Assembly: GCF_031845375.1 (NCBI RefSeq)
Contig: NZ_JAVREK010000014.1
Location: forward strand, 62,001 to 126,000
DNA: 64,000 nucleotides
Reading direction: 5' to 3'
Source of the DNA: Streptomonospora wellingtoniae
GTDB taxonomy: Bacteria > Actinomycetota > Actinomycetes > Streptosporangiales > Streptosporangiaceae
The position numbers and the translations under genes are program-made. The notes under the pieces are model-generated. The model saw only the letters and a list, made by a program, of their open reading frames with translations. It had not been told where the DNA came from and ran no database searches. Below, one piece after another: positions 50,873 to 60,441 of the stretch; the stretch's first letter is position 1; every line of letters starts with the position of its first letter.

Positions 50873-52030
50873 ATGAACGACTACCAGCCCGTCCGCGAGG
50901 ACAAGTTCACCTTCGGCCTGTGGACGGTGGGATGGCGCGGCGTCAACACCTTCGGCGAGCCGGTGCGCCCGGCACTGGACCCCGTCGAGGCCGTGCGCCG
51001 CCTCTCCGATCTCGGCGCCTACGGCGTCACCTTCCACGACGACAACCTCATCCCGCCCGGCAGCGACGCCGCCGCGCGCGAGCAGATCCTCAAGCGCTTC
51101 CGCGGTGCGCTGGAGGAGACCGGCCTGGCCGTGCCGATGCTCACCACGGACCTGTTCAGCGACCCGGTGTTCCGCGACGGCGGCTTCACCTCCAACAGCC
51201 GCGACGTGCGCCGCTACGCCCTCCGCAAGGTCGTCCGCAATATCGACCTGGCCGCGGAGATGGGCGCGCACACCTACGTCTGCTGGGGCGGCCAGGACGG
51301 CGCCGAGACCGAGGCGGGCAAGAACGGCCGCGCAGCCCTGGACCGGCTGCGCGAGGCGTTCGACTTCCTCTGCGCCTACGTCCGCGAGCAGGGCTACGGG
51401 CTGCGCTTCGCCCTGGAGCCCAAGCCCAACGAGCCCCGCGGCGACGTGCTGCTGCCCACCGTGGGCCACGCACTGGCCTTCATCAACGAGCTGGAACACC
51501 CCGAGATGGTGGGCGTCAACCCCGAGGTCGGCCACGAGCAGATGGCCGGGCTGAACTTCACACACGGCATCGCCCAGGCCCTGTGGCACGGAAAGCTCTA
51601 CCACATCGACCTCAACGGCCAGCGGGGCGTGAAGTACGACCAGGACCTGCGCTTCGGCGCGGGCGACCTCAAGGAGGCGTTCTTCCTGGTCGACCTGTTG
51701 GAGAACGCCGGCTACACGGGCCCCCGGCACTTCGACTTCAAGCCGCCGCGGACCGAGGACATGGACGGCGTGTGGGCCTCGGCCGCGGGGTGCATGCGCA
51801 ACTACCTGATCCTGCGCGAGAAGGCCGCGGCCTTCCGCGCCGACCCTGAGGTCCAGGCGGCCCTGGAGGCCTCGCGGGTGGGCGAGCTTTCGGAGCCCAC
51901 GCTGCGTGCGGGCGAGTCGGTGGCCGACCTGCTCGGCGAGGAGCTGGACCTGCCGGCGGTCGGCGAGCGCGGCTACCACTTCGAGCGGCTGGACCAGCTG
52001 GCCCTGGACCACCTGATGGGCGTGCGCTGA
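50873..52030 (+). CDS. xylA: Xylose isomerase
   Basis: A 385-residue class I xylose isomerase, the actinobacterial length. It shows FTFGLWTVGWRG, the catalytic His in VTFHDDNLIPPG, VCWGGQDGAE, the metal-ligand Glu in ALEPKPNEPRGD, NPEVGHEQMAGLNF and HIDLNGQRGVKYDQD. It converts D-xylose to D-xylulose (and glucose to fructose). GGAGGGA precedes the ATG. Confidence 0.96.
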   Translation: MNDYQPVREDKFTFGLWTVGWRGVNTFGEPVRPALDPVEAVRRLSDLGAYGVTFHDDNLIPPGSDAAAREQILKRFRGALEETGLAVPMLTTDLFSDPVFRDGGFTSNSRDVRRYALRKVVRNIDLAAEMGAHTYVCWGGQDGAETEAGKNGRAALDRLREAFDFLCAYVREQGYGLRFALEPKPNEPRGDVLLPTVGHALAFINELEHPEMVGVNPEVGHEQMAGLNFTHGIAQALWHGKLYHIDLNGQRGVKYDQDLRFGAGDLKEAFFLVDLLENAGYTGPRHFDFKPPRTEDMDGVWASAAGCMRNYLILREKAAAFRADPEVQAALEASRVGELSEPTLRAGESVADLLGEELDLPAVGERGYHFERLDQLALDHLMGVR

Positions 52031-52331
52031 CGGTCGGGCCTCTTCTCCGCCGGCGTCCGGGGCTCCGGCCTCGGGCGGCGGCCCCCAGGCGCGTCGGGCG
52101 GGTCGGGCGGGTCGGGGGTCGGCGGGCGGAGCACCGGTATGCGCACGCACGGCGGCGGTGCCGGACCGGAGGCGCTCGCGCGCCTTGCGCGGCGCGGGGC
52201 GGACGCTCCGCGCCGCGCCGCCGGCGCTCCGTTCCGCGGTGGTTCCCGGACGGCGCACCGGCGGCGCTCGCTGCTTTGCGCGCCCTCGGCGGCCGGGGCC
52301 CGGTGCGTGTCCGAGAACGCCGGGCGGCGGC
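52031..52331. other. Intergenic region after xylA
   Basis: No gene. A short GC-rich direct repeat, three copies of a CGGGTCGGG-type unit, lies near 52095-52125. It separates xylA from the convergent ferredoxin reductase gene; I see no strong hairpin. Confidence 0.35.
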
Positions 52332-53501
52332 TTACACCGGGGCCGCCGCCCGGCCTATGCCGCGGCGCAGGCGGGCGAACGCGCGCGGGCGGTCCATGGC
52401 CGCCGCGGCGGTCACCTCGCCGCCGCTTTCGTAGACCGCCGCGAACGAGCGGTCGTCGAGCGAGCCCTCGACGACGCGCAGCTCGTCACCCGGCTGCACC
52501 CGGCCGGCGAACTGCAGCCGCACCCCGTACTGGTCGGACCAGAAGTACGGGGCGCGCCGGTACTCCTGGACGGTGGCGCCGGCGAGCAGGTTGGCCGCCG
52601 CGACGTCGGGCTGCTGGACGGCGCCGGTCCAGTGCTCGAACCTGGCGCTCGTGCCGTCGGCGCTGCGACAGCGCGCCACGTCGCCCACTGCGGCGACGCG
52701 GCCGGCCGCGGTCAGCATCCCCGTGTCGCAGACGACGCCGTCGTCCAACTCCAGTCCGGATCCGGTGAGCCATGCGGTGTTGGGCCGGGCGCCGATACCC
52801 ATGACGACGACGTCGGCGGGCACCAGGGCGCCGTCGGCGAGTTCGACCCCGGTGACCCGGTCGTCGCCGCGGATGCCGCCGACAGGCACGCCGCACAGCA
52901 GCCGCACCCCGTTGTCGCCGTGCAGGCCTGCCGCGACGCGGGCGACGCCCGGCCCCAGCACCGACTCCATCGGCGTCTCCAGCCCCTCGATGACGGTGGC
53001 CGCCAGACCCAGCGCCGAGCACGCCGAAGCGATCTCGGCGCCGATGAAGGAGCCACCGATGACCGCCACGCGGGGCGACCCGGCGGCGAGGTCGGCGCGC
53101 AGCGCCTGTGCGTCGGCCAGGCTGCGCAGCACGTGCACCCCGGCCAGTCCTACGGTGCCCGGCAGCCGGTTGGGAGCGGCGCCGGTAGCCACGACCACGG
53201 CGTCCGCGCCGATCTCGCTCTCGTCGGCGAGCCGCACACTCGGCCGCCGCAGGTCCAGGCCCGCGGCGCGCACGCCCAGCCGCCAGTCGAGGTCCAGGTC
53301 CGCATCGTCGGCGTCGAGCAGTGCGAGGTCGTCGGCGTCGGCCTTGCCCAGCAGGAACTCCTTGGACAGCGGCGGGCGGTCGTAGGGCGGGCTGTGCTCG
53401 TCGCCGACGATCGTCAGCCTGCCCTCGAACCCCTGCCGGCGCAGCGCGCGAGCGGTCTCCAGGCCGGCCAGCGACGCGCCGACCACGGCCACCGCCCTCA
53501 T
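52332..53501 (-). CDS. NAD(P)H:ferredoxin reductase of a Rieske oxygenase system
   Basis: A 389-residue FAD/NAD(P)H-dependent reductase (BphA4/AndAa-like). The FAD site is VVGASLAGLETARALR, followed by YDRPPLSKEFLLG. The NAD(P)H site is VAVIGGSFIGAEIASAC, the second FAD motif is RVAAVGDVA, and the C-terminal domain has PYFWSDQYGVRLQFAG. The ATG overlaps the ferredoxin stop by four bases. It would pass electrons to the Rieske ferredoxin and then to the oxygenase at 58009. Confidence 0.88.
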   Translation of the reverse strand: MRAVAVVGASLAGLETARALRRQGFEGRLTIVGDEHSPPYDRPPLSKEFLLGKADADDLALLDADDADLDLDWRLGVRAAGLDLRRPSVRLADESEIGADAVVVATGAAPNRLPGTVGLAGVHVLRSLADAQALRADLAAGSPRVAVIGGSFIGAEIASACSALGLAATVIEGLETPMESVLGPGVARVAAGLHGDNGVRLLCGVPVGGIRGDDRVTGVELADGALVPADVVVMGIGARPNTAWLTGSGLELDDGVVCDTGMLTAAGRVAAVGDVARCRSADGTSARFEHWTGAVQQPDVAAANLLAGATVQEYRRAPYFWSDQYGVRLQFAGRVQPGDELRVVEGSLDDRSFAAVYESGGEVTAAAAMDRPRAFARLRRGIGRAAAPV

Positions 53502-53854
53502 ACCGCGCCCTCGGCGATGCGCTCGGCGGCGGGGGCGACGGCCGGCTCGACGGCGGCCGCGTGGACGTAGACGCCGCCGTCCTCGGCGACGGTGACGTCG
53601 TAGGTGCGCACAGGGCGCTTGGCGGGAAGGCAGCTGGGTTGGCCCGTGCGCAGGTCGAAGGCGGCCTCGTGCAGCGGGCACTCGATGTGGCACCCCTCCA
53701 GCCAGCCTTCGGAAAGGGAGGCGTTCTGGTGGGTGCAGGTGTCGTCGACGGCGTAGATCTCGCCGTCGGCATTGAACACGGCAATAGGGACGTAGGCCAT
53801 CACACGCAGCGACTCGCCCTGGGGCAGGTCGTTCAGGTGGCAGGCATAGATCAT
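53498..53854 (-). CDS. Rieske [2Fe-2S] ferredoxin
   Basis: A 118-residue soluble Rieske protein. Cluster ligands are in CTHQNASL (Cys, His) and CPLHEAAFD (Cys, His), the C-x-H...C-x2-H pattern, followed by the PAKRPVRTYDV strand. It is of the type that serves ring-hydroxylating and N-demethylating oxygenases. GGAGAGGAGGAG lies before the ATG. Its gene is coupled to the reductase. Confidence 0.9.
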   Translation of the reverse strand: MIYACHLNDLPQGESLRVMAYVPIAVFNADGEIYAVDDTCTHQNASLSEGWLEGCHIECPLHEAAFDLRTGQPSCLPAKRPVRTYDVTVAEDGGVYVHAAAVEPAVAPAAERIAEGAV

Positions 53855-54252
53855 GGCGAGCTCCTCCTCTCCTTCGGGTCGGGTGTGCTGGTCGTTCGCG
53901 CTCCGCCGGGATGCCGTATCGGCATGCGGCAGGCTCGGGGCCTGGTTCCGGTGGTGGTACCGCGGCGGAGCGCCGCGGTGGACGACGTCGACGGGGATGA
54001 TCTTCGTCCCCTAATGCGCAACTACACGCCTAGTACGCAACAGTCTCAGCGGCTGCCCCGGTCGCCGTCAAGCCCTTGAAATCCGTACTGATCAGCAACT
54101 TCTGCGAAATAATGATTAACACTGAGCCTCTTGACGCGGCTTCCCCGGCTAGCTCAATCTGTTGCTGATAACGCAGTGCGATGCATAGTACGAAACTTCC
54201 AGGGCGAACCCGCCCGCGCCGCACCGGTTGCCCGTTTCCGAGGGGGACGCCA
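53855..54252. promoter_or_regulatory. Divergent promoter region of the betaine-catabolism operons
   Basis: An AT-rich 398-bp region. ATCAGCAAC (54091-54099) and GTTGCTGAT (54161-54169) form an inverted repeat, and TAGTACG occurs at 54032-54038 and 54186-54192. A -35-like TTGACG starts at 54131. It probably holds both promoters and a shared regulator site; the regulator is not evident here. Confidence 0.5.
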
Positions 54253-56739
54253 ATGACCGCCTCCGTTCCGCCGCCACGCACCCACATCCCCCCGCGCCCG
54301 CGCGTCGTGATCATCGGCGCCGGCATCGTCGGCTGCGCCTTGGCCGACGAGCTCACCGCCCGCGGCCTCCACGACGTCACCGTCCTGGACCAGGGGCCGC
54401 TGTTCGCCACCGGCGGGTCGAGCTCGCACGCGCCGGGCCTGGTGTTCGCCACCAACCCGTCCAAGACGATGACGCGCTTCGCGAAGTACACCGTGGACAA
54501 GTTCTCCCGGCTCGACCTCGACGGCCGGTGGTGCTTCCGCGCCGTGGGCGGCCTGGAGGCGGCCACCACCCCGCAGCGCTGGCAGGATCTCAAGCGCAAG
54601 CTCGGCCTGGCGCGCTCGTGGGGGGTGCGCGCCGAGCTCGTCGGGCCGGACGAGTGCGCGCGGATGTGGCCTCTGCTGGACAGCGACCGGGTCCTGGGCG
54701 GGCTGTTCACCCCCGACGACGGGCTGGCCAACGCGCTGCGCGCCGGCGAGGCCCAGGCACGCACGGCGATGGCGCGCGGCGCGGTCTTTCTGGACCACCA
54801 CACCGTGGTGGGGGTCGAGCGCGACGGCGGCCGGGTGCGCGGGGTGGTCACCGACCGCGGCGCCTTCCCCGCAGACGTCGTGGTCTCGGCGGCCGGGTTC
54901 TGGGGGCCGGCGATCGGGCGGATGGCCGGGGTGGACGTCCCGCTGCTGCCCCTGGCCCACCAGTACGCCTTCACCGCGCCCGTCGACGGCGTGGAGAACC
55001 CGCCCGAGATCGAGGCGCGCCGCCCGCTGCTGCGCCACCAGGACTGCGACCTCTACTTCCGCGAGCACGGCGACCGGATCGGGATCGGCTCCTACGCACA
55101 CCGGCCCATGCCGGTACACCTGGCCGACGTCGCCGAGCCCGGCGCGGAGGCCTCCGGGGACATGCCTTCGAAACTGGAGTTCACGCCCGCCGACTTCGAT
55201 CCGAGTTGGCGGGACAGCGTGGAGCTGCTGCCCGCCCTGGCCGACTCCAGGATCGAGGAGGGGTTCAACGGCGTCTTCTCTTTCACACCCGACGGCATGC
55301 CGCTGCTGGGCGAGTCGCGGGCGCTGCGCGGATTCTGGCTGGCCGAGGCGGTATGGGTCACCCACTCCGCAGGGGCGGCGCGGGCCGTCGCCGAATGGAT
55401 CGCCGAGGGCCGCCCCTCGACCGACGTGCACGAGTGCGACGTGCACCGCTTCGAGGACGCGCAGCTCTCCCCCGCCTACGTGGCCGACCGCGGCAAGCAG
55501 AGCTTCGTCGAGGTCTACGACGTCGTGCACCCGGCGCAGCCGATCGAGCGGCCGCGCCCGCTGCGCACCAGCCCTTTCTACCCGCGCGAGCGCGATCTCG
55601 GCGCGTTCTTCCTGGAAGGCGGCGGCTGGGAGCGTCCGCACTGGTACACGGCCAACGCGCCGCTGGTGCGGCCGGAGGACGAGGGGGCCGTGCGCGATCC
55701 CTGGGCCGCCCGCTACCACTCCCCCCTCGTCTGCGCCGAGTCCCGCGCGACCCGCGAGGGCGTGGCGCTGTACGACATGACGCCGCTGAAGCGGCTGGAG
55801 GTCAGCGGACCGGGTGCGCTCGCGTTCCTCCAGCGCATGACCACCAACCAACTCGATCGCAAACCCGGGGGCGTCGCCTACACGCTGCTGCTGGACGCCG
55901 GCGGCGGGGTGCGCAGCGACCTCACCGTCGCCCGCCTGGACGAGGACTTCTTCCAGGTCGCCGTGAGCAGCAACCTCGACGTCGAGTGGCTGCGCGCCCA
56001 CCTGCCCGCCGACGGATCGGCGGTGCTGCGCGAGACCACGGCGGGCACCTGCTGCGTCGGAGTGTGGGGGCCGCTCGCCCGCGACCTGGTGCAGCCGCTC
56101 AGCGGGGACGACCTCTCCCACGAAGGCTTCGGCTTCTTCAAGGCCCGCCGCGTACACATCGGGCATGTGCCGGTGCTCGCCCTGCGGGTGTCCTACGTCG
56201 GCGAGCTGGGCTGGGAGCTCTACACCGGCGCCGACATGGGCCTGCGGCTGTGGGACACGCTGTGGGAGGCCGGGCGCGGGCTGGGCGCCGTCGCCGCGGG
56301 GCGCGCGGCCTTCAACAGCCTGCGGCTGGAGAAGGGGTACCGGCTGGCCGGTACCGACATGACCACCGAGCACGACCCCTACGAGGCCGGGCTGGGCTTC
56401 GCGGTGCGCCTGGACAAGGGCGACTTCATCGGGCGCGAGGCCGTCGCGGCCGCCGCCGAGCGCGAGCCCCGGCGCAGGCTGAGCTGCCTGACCCTGGACG
56501 ACCCGCAGAGCACGGCGATGGGACGGGAACCGGTACTCGTCGACGGCGAGCCCGCCGGATACGTCACCAGCGCCGCCTACAGCACGACGCTGGGCCGAAC
56601 CGTCGCCTACGCGTGGCTGCCCGCCGGGGCGGCCCTGCCCGGAACGGCCGTGGAGGTGGAGTACTTCGGCGAGCCGGCGGCCGCCACCGTGGCCGCCGAA
56701 CCGCTGGTCGACCCGCAGATGGCCCGTATCCGCCGCTGA
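54253..56739 (+). CDS. dmg: Dimethylglycine oxidase
   Basis: An 828-residue two-part flavoenzyme. The N-terminal DAO-like FAD domain reads VVIIGAGIVGCALADEL, then GGSSSHAPGLVFATNPSKT. The C-terminal GcvT-like folate domain contains YDMTPLKRLEVSGPGAL, TAGTCCVGVWGPLARDLV, VSYVGELGWELY and KGYRLAGTDMTTEHDPYEAG. Length and motif order match Arthrobacter DMGO (about 830), which oxidises dimethylglycine to sarcosine and passes the one-carbon unit to folate. The ATG has GAGGGGGA upstream. Confidence 0.93.
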   Translation: MTASVPPPRTHIPPRPRVVIIGAGIVGCALADELTARGLHDVTVLDQGPLFATGGSSSHAPGLVFATNPSKTMTRFAKYTVDKFSRLDLDGRWCFRAVGGLEAATTPQRWQDLKRKLGLARSWGVRAELVGPDECARMWPLLDSDRVLGGLFTPDDGLANALRAGEAQARTAMARGAVFLDHHTVVGVERDGGRVRGVVTDRGAFPADVVVSAAGFWGPAIGRMAGVDVPLLPLAHQYAFTAPVDGVENPPEIEARRPLLRHQDCDLYFREHGDRIGIGSYAHRPMPVHLADVAEPGAEASGDMPSKLEFTPADFDPSWRDSVELLPALADSRIEEGFNGVFSFTPDGMPLLGESRALRGFWLAEAVWVTHSAGAARAVAEWIAEGRPSTDVHECDVHRFEDAQLSPAYVADRGKQSFVEVYDVVHPAQPIERPRPLRTSPFYPRERDLGAFFLEGGGWERPHWYTANAPLVRPEDEGAVRDPWAARYHSPLVCAESRATREGVALYDMTPLKRLEVSGPGALAFLQRMTTNQLDRKPGGVAYTLLLDAGGGVRSDLTVARLDEDFFQVAVSSNLDVEWLRAHLPADGSAVLRETTAGTCCVGVWGPLARDLVQPLSGDDLSHEGFGFFKARRVHIGHVPVLALRVSYVGELGWELYTGADMGLRLWDTLWEAGRGLGAVAAGRAAFNSLRLEKGYRLAGTDMTTEHDPYEAGLGFAVRLDKGDFIGREAVAAAAEREPRRRLSCLTLDDPQSTAMGREPVLVDGEPAGYVTSAAYSTTLGRTVAYAWLPAGAALPGTAVEVEYFGEPAAATVAAEPLVDPQMARIRR

Positions 56740-56836
56740 GCACCCGCCCCGCGGCCGCCCCGAGGAGCGGCCGCGGGGGCACGTGCTCCTCCGATCGCGA
56801 CACCTTCAGCATCCGCCGCCGAGGAGGCACCACCAC

Positions 56837-58012
56837 ATGGACCGCTCCTACGACGTCGCCGTCATCGGACTCGGCGCGATGGGCAGCGCCGCCGCCTACC
56901 ACCTGGCCGCGCGAGGACAGCGCGTGCTCGGCCTGGAGCGCTTCGGCCCCGCCCACGACCGGGGTTCCAGCCACGGCGGTTCGCGCATCATCCGCCAGGC
57001 CTACTTCGAGCACCCCGACTACGTCCCGCTTCTGCTGCGCTCCTACGAGCTGTGGGAGGCGCTGGAGCGCGACTCCGGGTCCGACCTGCTGACCGTGACC
57101 GGCGCGCTGATGGTGGGCCGGCCCGACACCCGCACCGTGGCCGGCAGCCGCGACTCCGCCCTGCGGTGGGGACTGGCGCACGAGATGCTGGAGGCCGGCG
57201 ACATCCGCCGCCGGTTCCCCACGATGGCGCCGCAGGCCGACGAGGTCGCCCTCTACGAGGAGCGCGGCGGGTTCGTGCGGCCCGAGGCCGCGGTGGCCGC
57301 GCACATCGGCCTGGCCGAGCGCGCAGGGGCCGACCTGCGCTTCCACGAGCCCGTGCACACCTGGACCGCCCTGCCCGGCGGCGACGGGGTGCGGATCGCC
57401 ACCGGCGAGGGCTCCTACACCGCCGCCCGGCTGGTGGTGTGCCCGGGCGCCTGGGCACCGCGGCTGCTGGCGGACCTCGGCGTGGACTTCACCGTCGAAC
57501 GGCAGGTGCAGTACTGGTTCGCGCCGCGCGGCGGCACTGCGCCGTTCACGCCCGACCGCCACCCCGTCTACGTGTGGGAGGCCCCCGCGGGCGTACAGGT
57601 CTACGGGTTCCCCGCTTACGAAGGGCCCGACGAGGGCGTCAAGACCGCGTTCTTCCGGCGCGGCACCGCCTGCACGCCGGAGTCCCTGGACCGCAGGGTC
57701 CATCCCGCGGAGATCGCAGCGATCGCCGACCACCTGAGCACCCGCGTCCCCGACCTGCCCGGCCGCTTCCTGCGCGGCGCCGCCTGCATGTACACCACCA
57801 CCGCCGACGAGCACTTCGTGATCGGCGCCCACCCCGAGCACCCCCAGGTCACCGTCGCCTGCGGATTCTCCGGGCACGGGTTCAAGTTCACACCGGTGGT
57901 CGGCGAGATCGCCGCCGACCTGGCGACGGAGGGCACAACCGCCCACCCCGTCGACCTGTTCGAGCCGCGGCCGCGCCGCGCCGCGGCGGAGCCGCAGGAG
58001 GTAGCCCGTTGA
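56837..58012 (+). CDS. soxA: Monomeric sarcosine oxidase
   Basis: A 391-residue flavoprotein of the MSOX family. It has the FAD motif DVAVIGLGAMGSAAAYHLA, GSSHGGSRIIRQAYFEHPDY, the covalent-FAD cysteine region in GAACMYTTTADEHFVIG, and GFSGHGFKFTPVVGE. It converts sarcosine to glycine, formaldehyde and peroxide. It follows dimethylglycine oxidase by 97 bp with GAGGAGG before the ATG. N-methyltryptophan oxidase is the closest alternative, made unlikely by context. Confidence 0.9.
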   Translation: MDRSYDVAVIGLGAMGSAAAYHLAARGQRVLGLERFGPAHDRGSSHGGSRIIRQAYFEHPDYVPLLLRSYELWEALERDSGSDLLTVTGALMVGRPDTRTVAGSRDSALRWGLAHEMLEAGDIRRRFPTMAPQADEVALYEERGGFVRPEAAVAAHIGLAERAGADLRFHEPVHTWTALPGGDGVRIATGEGSYTAARLVVCPGAWAPRLLADLGVDFTVERQVQYWFAPRGGTAPFTPDRHPVYVWEAPAGVQVYGFPAYEGPDEGVKTAFFRRGTACTPESLDRRVHPAEIAAIADHLSTRVPDLPGRFLRGAACMYTTTADEHFVIGAHPEHPQVTVACGFSGHGFKFTPVVGEIAADLATEGTTAHPVDLFEPRPRRAAAEPQEVAR

Positions 58013-59163
58013 CTGCGACCGACCCCGCCGCCCCCGAAACGGCGGCCCCGCCCGCGGAGCTGCTGCCGACGCTCCCGGGGCGCTACTACACCGACCCCGC
58101 GGTATTCGCCCGCGAACAGGAGCTGATCCTGGAGTCCCGGTGGTTCTGCGCGGTGCGCAGCGCCGACCTGGTTCGGCCGGGGGCCTTCCGCACCGCAACG
58201 GTGGGGCGGGAGAGCGTGCTGGTCTGCCGCACCCGCTCCGGCGCCGTGCGCGCGTACCTGAACGTGTGCCGGCACCGGGGTGCGCAGCTGTGCACGGCCG
58301 AGTCCGGCGAAGTCCGCCGCTCGCTGCAGTGCCCGTACCACGCCTGGACCTACGACCTGGACGGGCACCTGGTGGCCGCGCCCAACATGGCCGACATGCC
58401 CGGCGTCGACAGGCGCGAACGCGGGCTCATCGGCGTGCACGTGCGCGAGTGGCTGGGGTACGTGTGGGTGTGCCTGGCCGACGAGCCGCCTTCGTTCGAC
58501 GAAACGGTGCGCGGGGCGGTGGCGCGGCGCCTCGGCGACGACGACGTGGTGGAGCGCTACGGCGTCGAAGGGCTGGCGCTGGGCCGGCGCATCTCCTACG
58601 ACGTCGCCGCCAACTGGAAGCTGGTCGTCGAGAACTTCATGGAGTGCTACCACTGCGGCACCATCCATCCCGAGCTGACCGAGGTGCTGCCGGAGTTCGC
58701 CGAGGGCTACGCCGCGCAGTACCACGTGGGCCGCGGTGCGGAGTTCGGCTCCGACGTCGCGGGTTTCACCGTCGACGGCACGGCCGGGTTCGGCCGCCTC
58801 GGGGGCGTCGGCGAGGAGCAGGACCGCCGCTACTACGCCGTCACGGTGCCGCCGCAGGTGTTCCTCAACCTGGTGCCCGACCACGTGATCGTGCACCGCA
58901 TGTTCCCGTTGGCGGCCGACCGCACGCTGATCGAGTGCGACTGGCTCTACAGCCCGGAGGTGGTGGAGTCCGGGACCGACGTGTCCCACTCGGTCGAGCT
59001 GTTCGACCGTGTCAACCGCCAGGACTTCGAGGCCTGCGAGCGCTGCCAGCCGGCCATGTCCTCGCGCGCCTACCGCACGGGCGGTGTCCTGGTACCGGTC
59101 GAGCACCACATCGCCGAGTTCCACACCTGGGTCGCCGACCTGCTCGGCGACCCGCCGCAGTAG
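58009..59163 (+). CDS. gbcA: Rieske oxygenase alpha subunit, probable glycine betaine demethylase
   Basis: A 384-residue oxygenase. The Rieske domain has CRHRGAQLC and CPYHAWTYDLDG. The catalytic domain has the mononuclear-iron site ENFMECYHCGTIHPEL, with the third ligand probably in RQDFEACERCQ. The TTG start overlaps the sarcosine oxidase stop (TTGA) and has AGGAGG six bases upstream. The downstream enzymes for dimethylglycine and sarcosine point to glycine betaine as substrate. Stachydrine or carnitine demethylases are related alternatives. Confidence 0.8.
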   Translation: MTATDPAAPETAAPPAELLPTLPGRYYTDPAVFAREQELILESRWFCAVRSADLVRPGAFRTATVGRESVLVCRTRSGAVRAYLNVCRHRGAQLCTAESGEVRRSLQCPYHAWTYDLDGHLVAAPNMADMPGVDRRERGLIGVHVREWLGYVWVCLADEPPSFDETVRGAVARRLGDDDVVERYGVEGLALGRRISYDVAANWKLVVENFMECYHCGTIHPELTEVLPEFAEGYAAQYHVGRGAEFGSDVAGFTVDGTAGFGRLGGVGEEQDRRYYAVTVPPQVFLNLVPDHVIVHRMFPLAADRTLIECDWLYSPEVVESGTDVSHSVELFDRVNRQDFEACERCQPAMSSRAYRTGGVLVPVEHHIAEFHTWVADLLGDPPQ

Positions 59164-59180
59164 GGCGGGCCCGCAGCCGG

Positions 59181-59210
59181 GGCGGGGCGTGTGGGAGCAC
59201 GCGCCCCGCC
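59181..59210. terminator. Hairpin between convergent genes
   Basis: GGCGGGGCG (59181-59189) pairs with CGCCCCGCC (59202-59210). It lies just past the oxygenase stop, facing the end of the FAH-family gene. Confidence 0.6.
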
Positions 59211-59232
59211 GCAGCAGCGCTCCGCTTCCACC

Positions 59233-60171
59233 TCACTCGGGCTGCGGGACCCCGAAACCGCGCAGCGCCGGCTCGCTCCGCGCGGCGACCAGCCAGTCCA
59301 GCGCCCGCTGACCGCGCACCACGGTGTTGCGCAGGGAGCCGACACCGGTGATCCCGATGTCGACGACGTCGCCCTCCCGGAGCGTGAAGTCCATGCTCGG
59401 CACGATTCCGGTACCGGTGGCCAGGACGGCGCCGTCGGGGAAGGGGTAGCAGTCGAACAGACCGGAGACCAGATCCTCGGGTTTGCGGCGCAGGTCCGCA
59501 AGCGCGACCTCGCCGGTGAACGCCGCCTCGCCGCCGCGCAGCACGCTCATCCGCACGACGCCTGCGCGGGGGTCGTCGAGCTCCCAGGCGGGTCTGATGA
59601 ACGCGCCGAGAGCGCAGCCGCCGGCGTAGACCTTGGCCTGGGGCAGGTAGAGGGCGTTCTCGCCCTCGATGGAACGGGAGCTGACGTCGTCGCAGACGCC
59701 GTATCCGACGATCTCCCCGTGGGCGTTCACGAAGAGCGCCAGCTCGGGTTCCGGTACGTCCAGCTCGGAGTCGGCACGCACCCCGATGGGCTCGCCGTCG
59801 GTCACCACCCGCCAGGCCACCGACTTGAAGAACAGTTCGGGGCGCTCGGCGTCGTAGACGCGGTCGTAGAGGTCGGCGCTGTCGCTCTCCTCGCCGCGCG
59901 CCTCGCGGGAGCGCTCGTAGGTCACGCCGCCGGCCCACACCTCGGTGCCGCCGTCGACGGGGGGCAGGACGGTGACGTCGGCCAGCCGGGCGGCGAGCTG
60001 CTCGCCGGAGGCGGCCGCGGCCAGCTCGCGGATCTCGGCCAGCGGCCTGCGCAGCAGGTCGGCCATGTCGCGCACGTCCGGGAACGGACGCACGACGGCC
60101 TCGTCATCGTCGTCTCCGAGTCCTACGCGCACACGCCCGTCGGCATCGGCGAAGCGGAGAATCCCGCGCAC
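59233..60171 (-). CDS. FAH-family dehydratase/hydrolase, KdaD-like (2-keto-3-deoxy-pentonate dehydratase)
   Basis: A 312-residue FAH-superfamily enzyme. It shows VWAGGVTYERSREAR, YDAERPELFFK, the metal-binding EPELALFVN, YGVCDDVSSRSIEGENALYLPQAK and the late GTGIVPSMDFTLREGDVV. This pattern matches the archaeal-type 2-keto-3-deoxy-D-arabinonate dehydratase (KdaD). Proximity to an IlvD/Edd dehydratase supports non-phosphorylative pentonate breakdown to 2-oxoglutarate semialdehyde. GTG 60171 has GGAAGGG eight bases upstream; GTG 60201 is an alternative. An IclR-type box lies 35 bp upstream. Confidence 0.8.
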   Translation of the reverse strand: MRGILRFADADGRVRVGLGDDDDEAVVRPFPDVRDMADLLRRPLAEIRELAAAASGEQLAARLADVTVLPPVDGGTEVWAGGVTYERSREARGEESDSADLYDRVYDAERPELFFKSVAWRVVTDGEPIGVRADSELDVPEPELALFVNAHGEIVGYGVCDDVSSRSIEGENALYLPQAKVYAGGCALGAFIRPAWELDDPRAGVVRMSVLRGGEAAFTGEVALADLRRKPEDLVSGLFDCYPFPDGAVLATGTGIVPSMDFTLREGDVVDIGITGVGSLRNTVVRGQRALDWLVAARSEPALRGFGVPQPE

Positions 60172-60205
60172 TGTTCGCACCCTTCCGTCGCTCGACTCCA
60201 CAGCC

Positions 60206-60221
60206 GTTCAACATACAGAAC
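60206..60221. promoter_or_regulatory. IclR-type box upstream of the KdaD-like gene
   Basis: GTTCAACATACAGAAC has GTTC and GAAC arms and differs in one base from the box at 61309. A further half-site, GTTCAACATGCCG on the minus strand, lies at 60228-60240. Confidence 0.6.
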
Positions 60222-60337
60222 AGCGAACGGCATGTTGAACGTAACACCGAACGACCACTCCCGTACATCACCCCCGGGCGGGAATTTGACCTGCGCCACA
60301 ACCGCCGCTTAACGTCCCTTTCATCATGCTGACTTTC

Positions 60338-60353
60338 GTTCCACATGTTGAAC
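60338..60353. promoter_or_regulatory. Second IclR-type box
   Basis: GTTCCACATGTTGAAC is a palindrome with one mismatched pair and the same GTTC...GAAC frame as its neighbours. It lies between the KdaD-like gene and the end of the IclR gene. Confidence 0.55.
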
Positions 60354-60441
60354 GACAGGTGCCGACGTGCAGCGGGCCGCGTCCGGGGGTCCGGCTGTGA
60401 GCGAGCCCGTGCCGCGGACGGGCTTCGCGGCGGGCGCCGCG

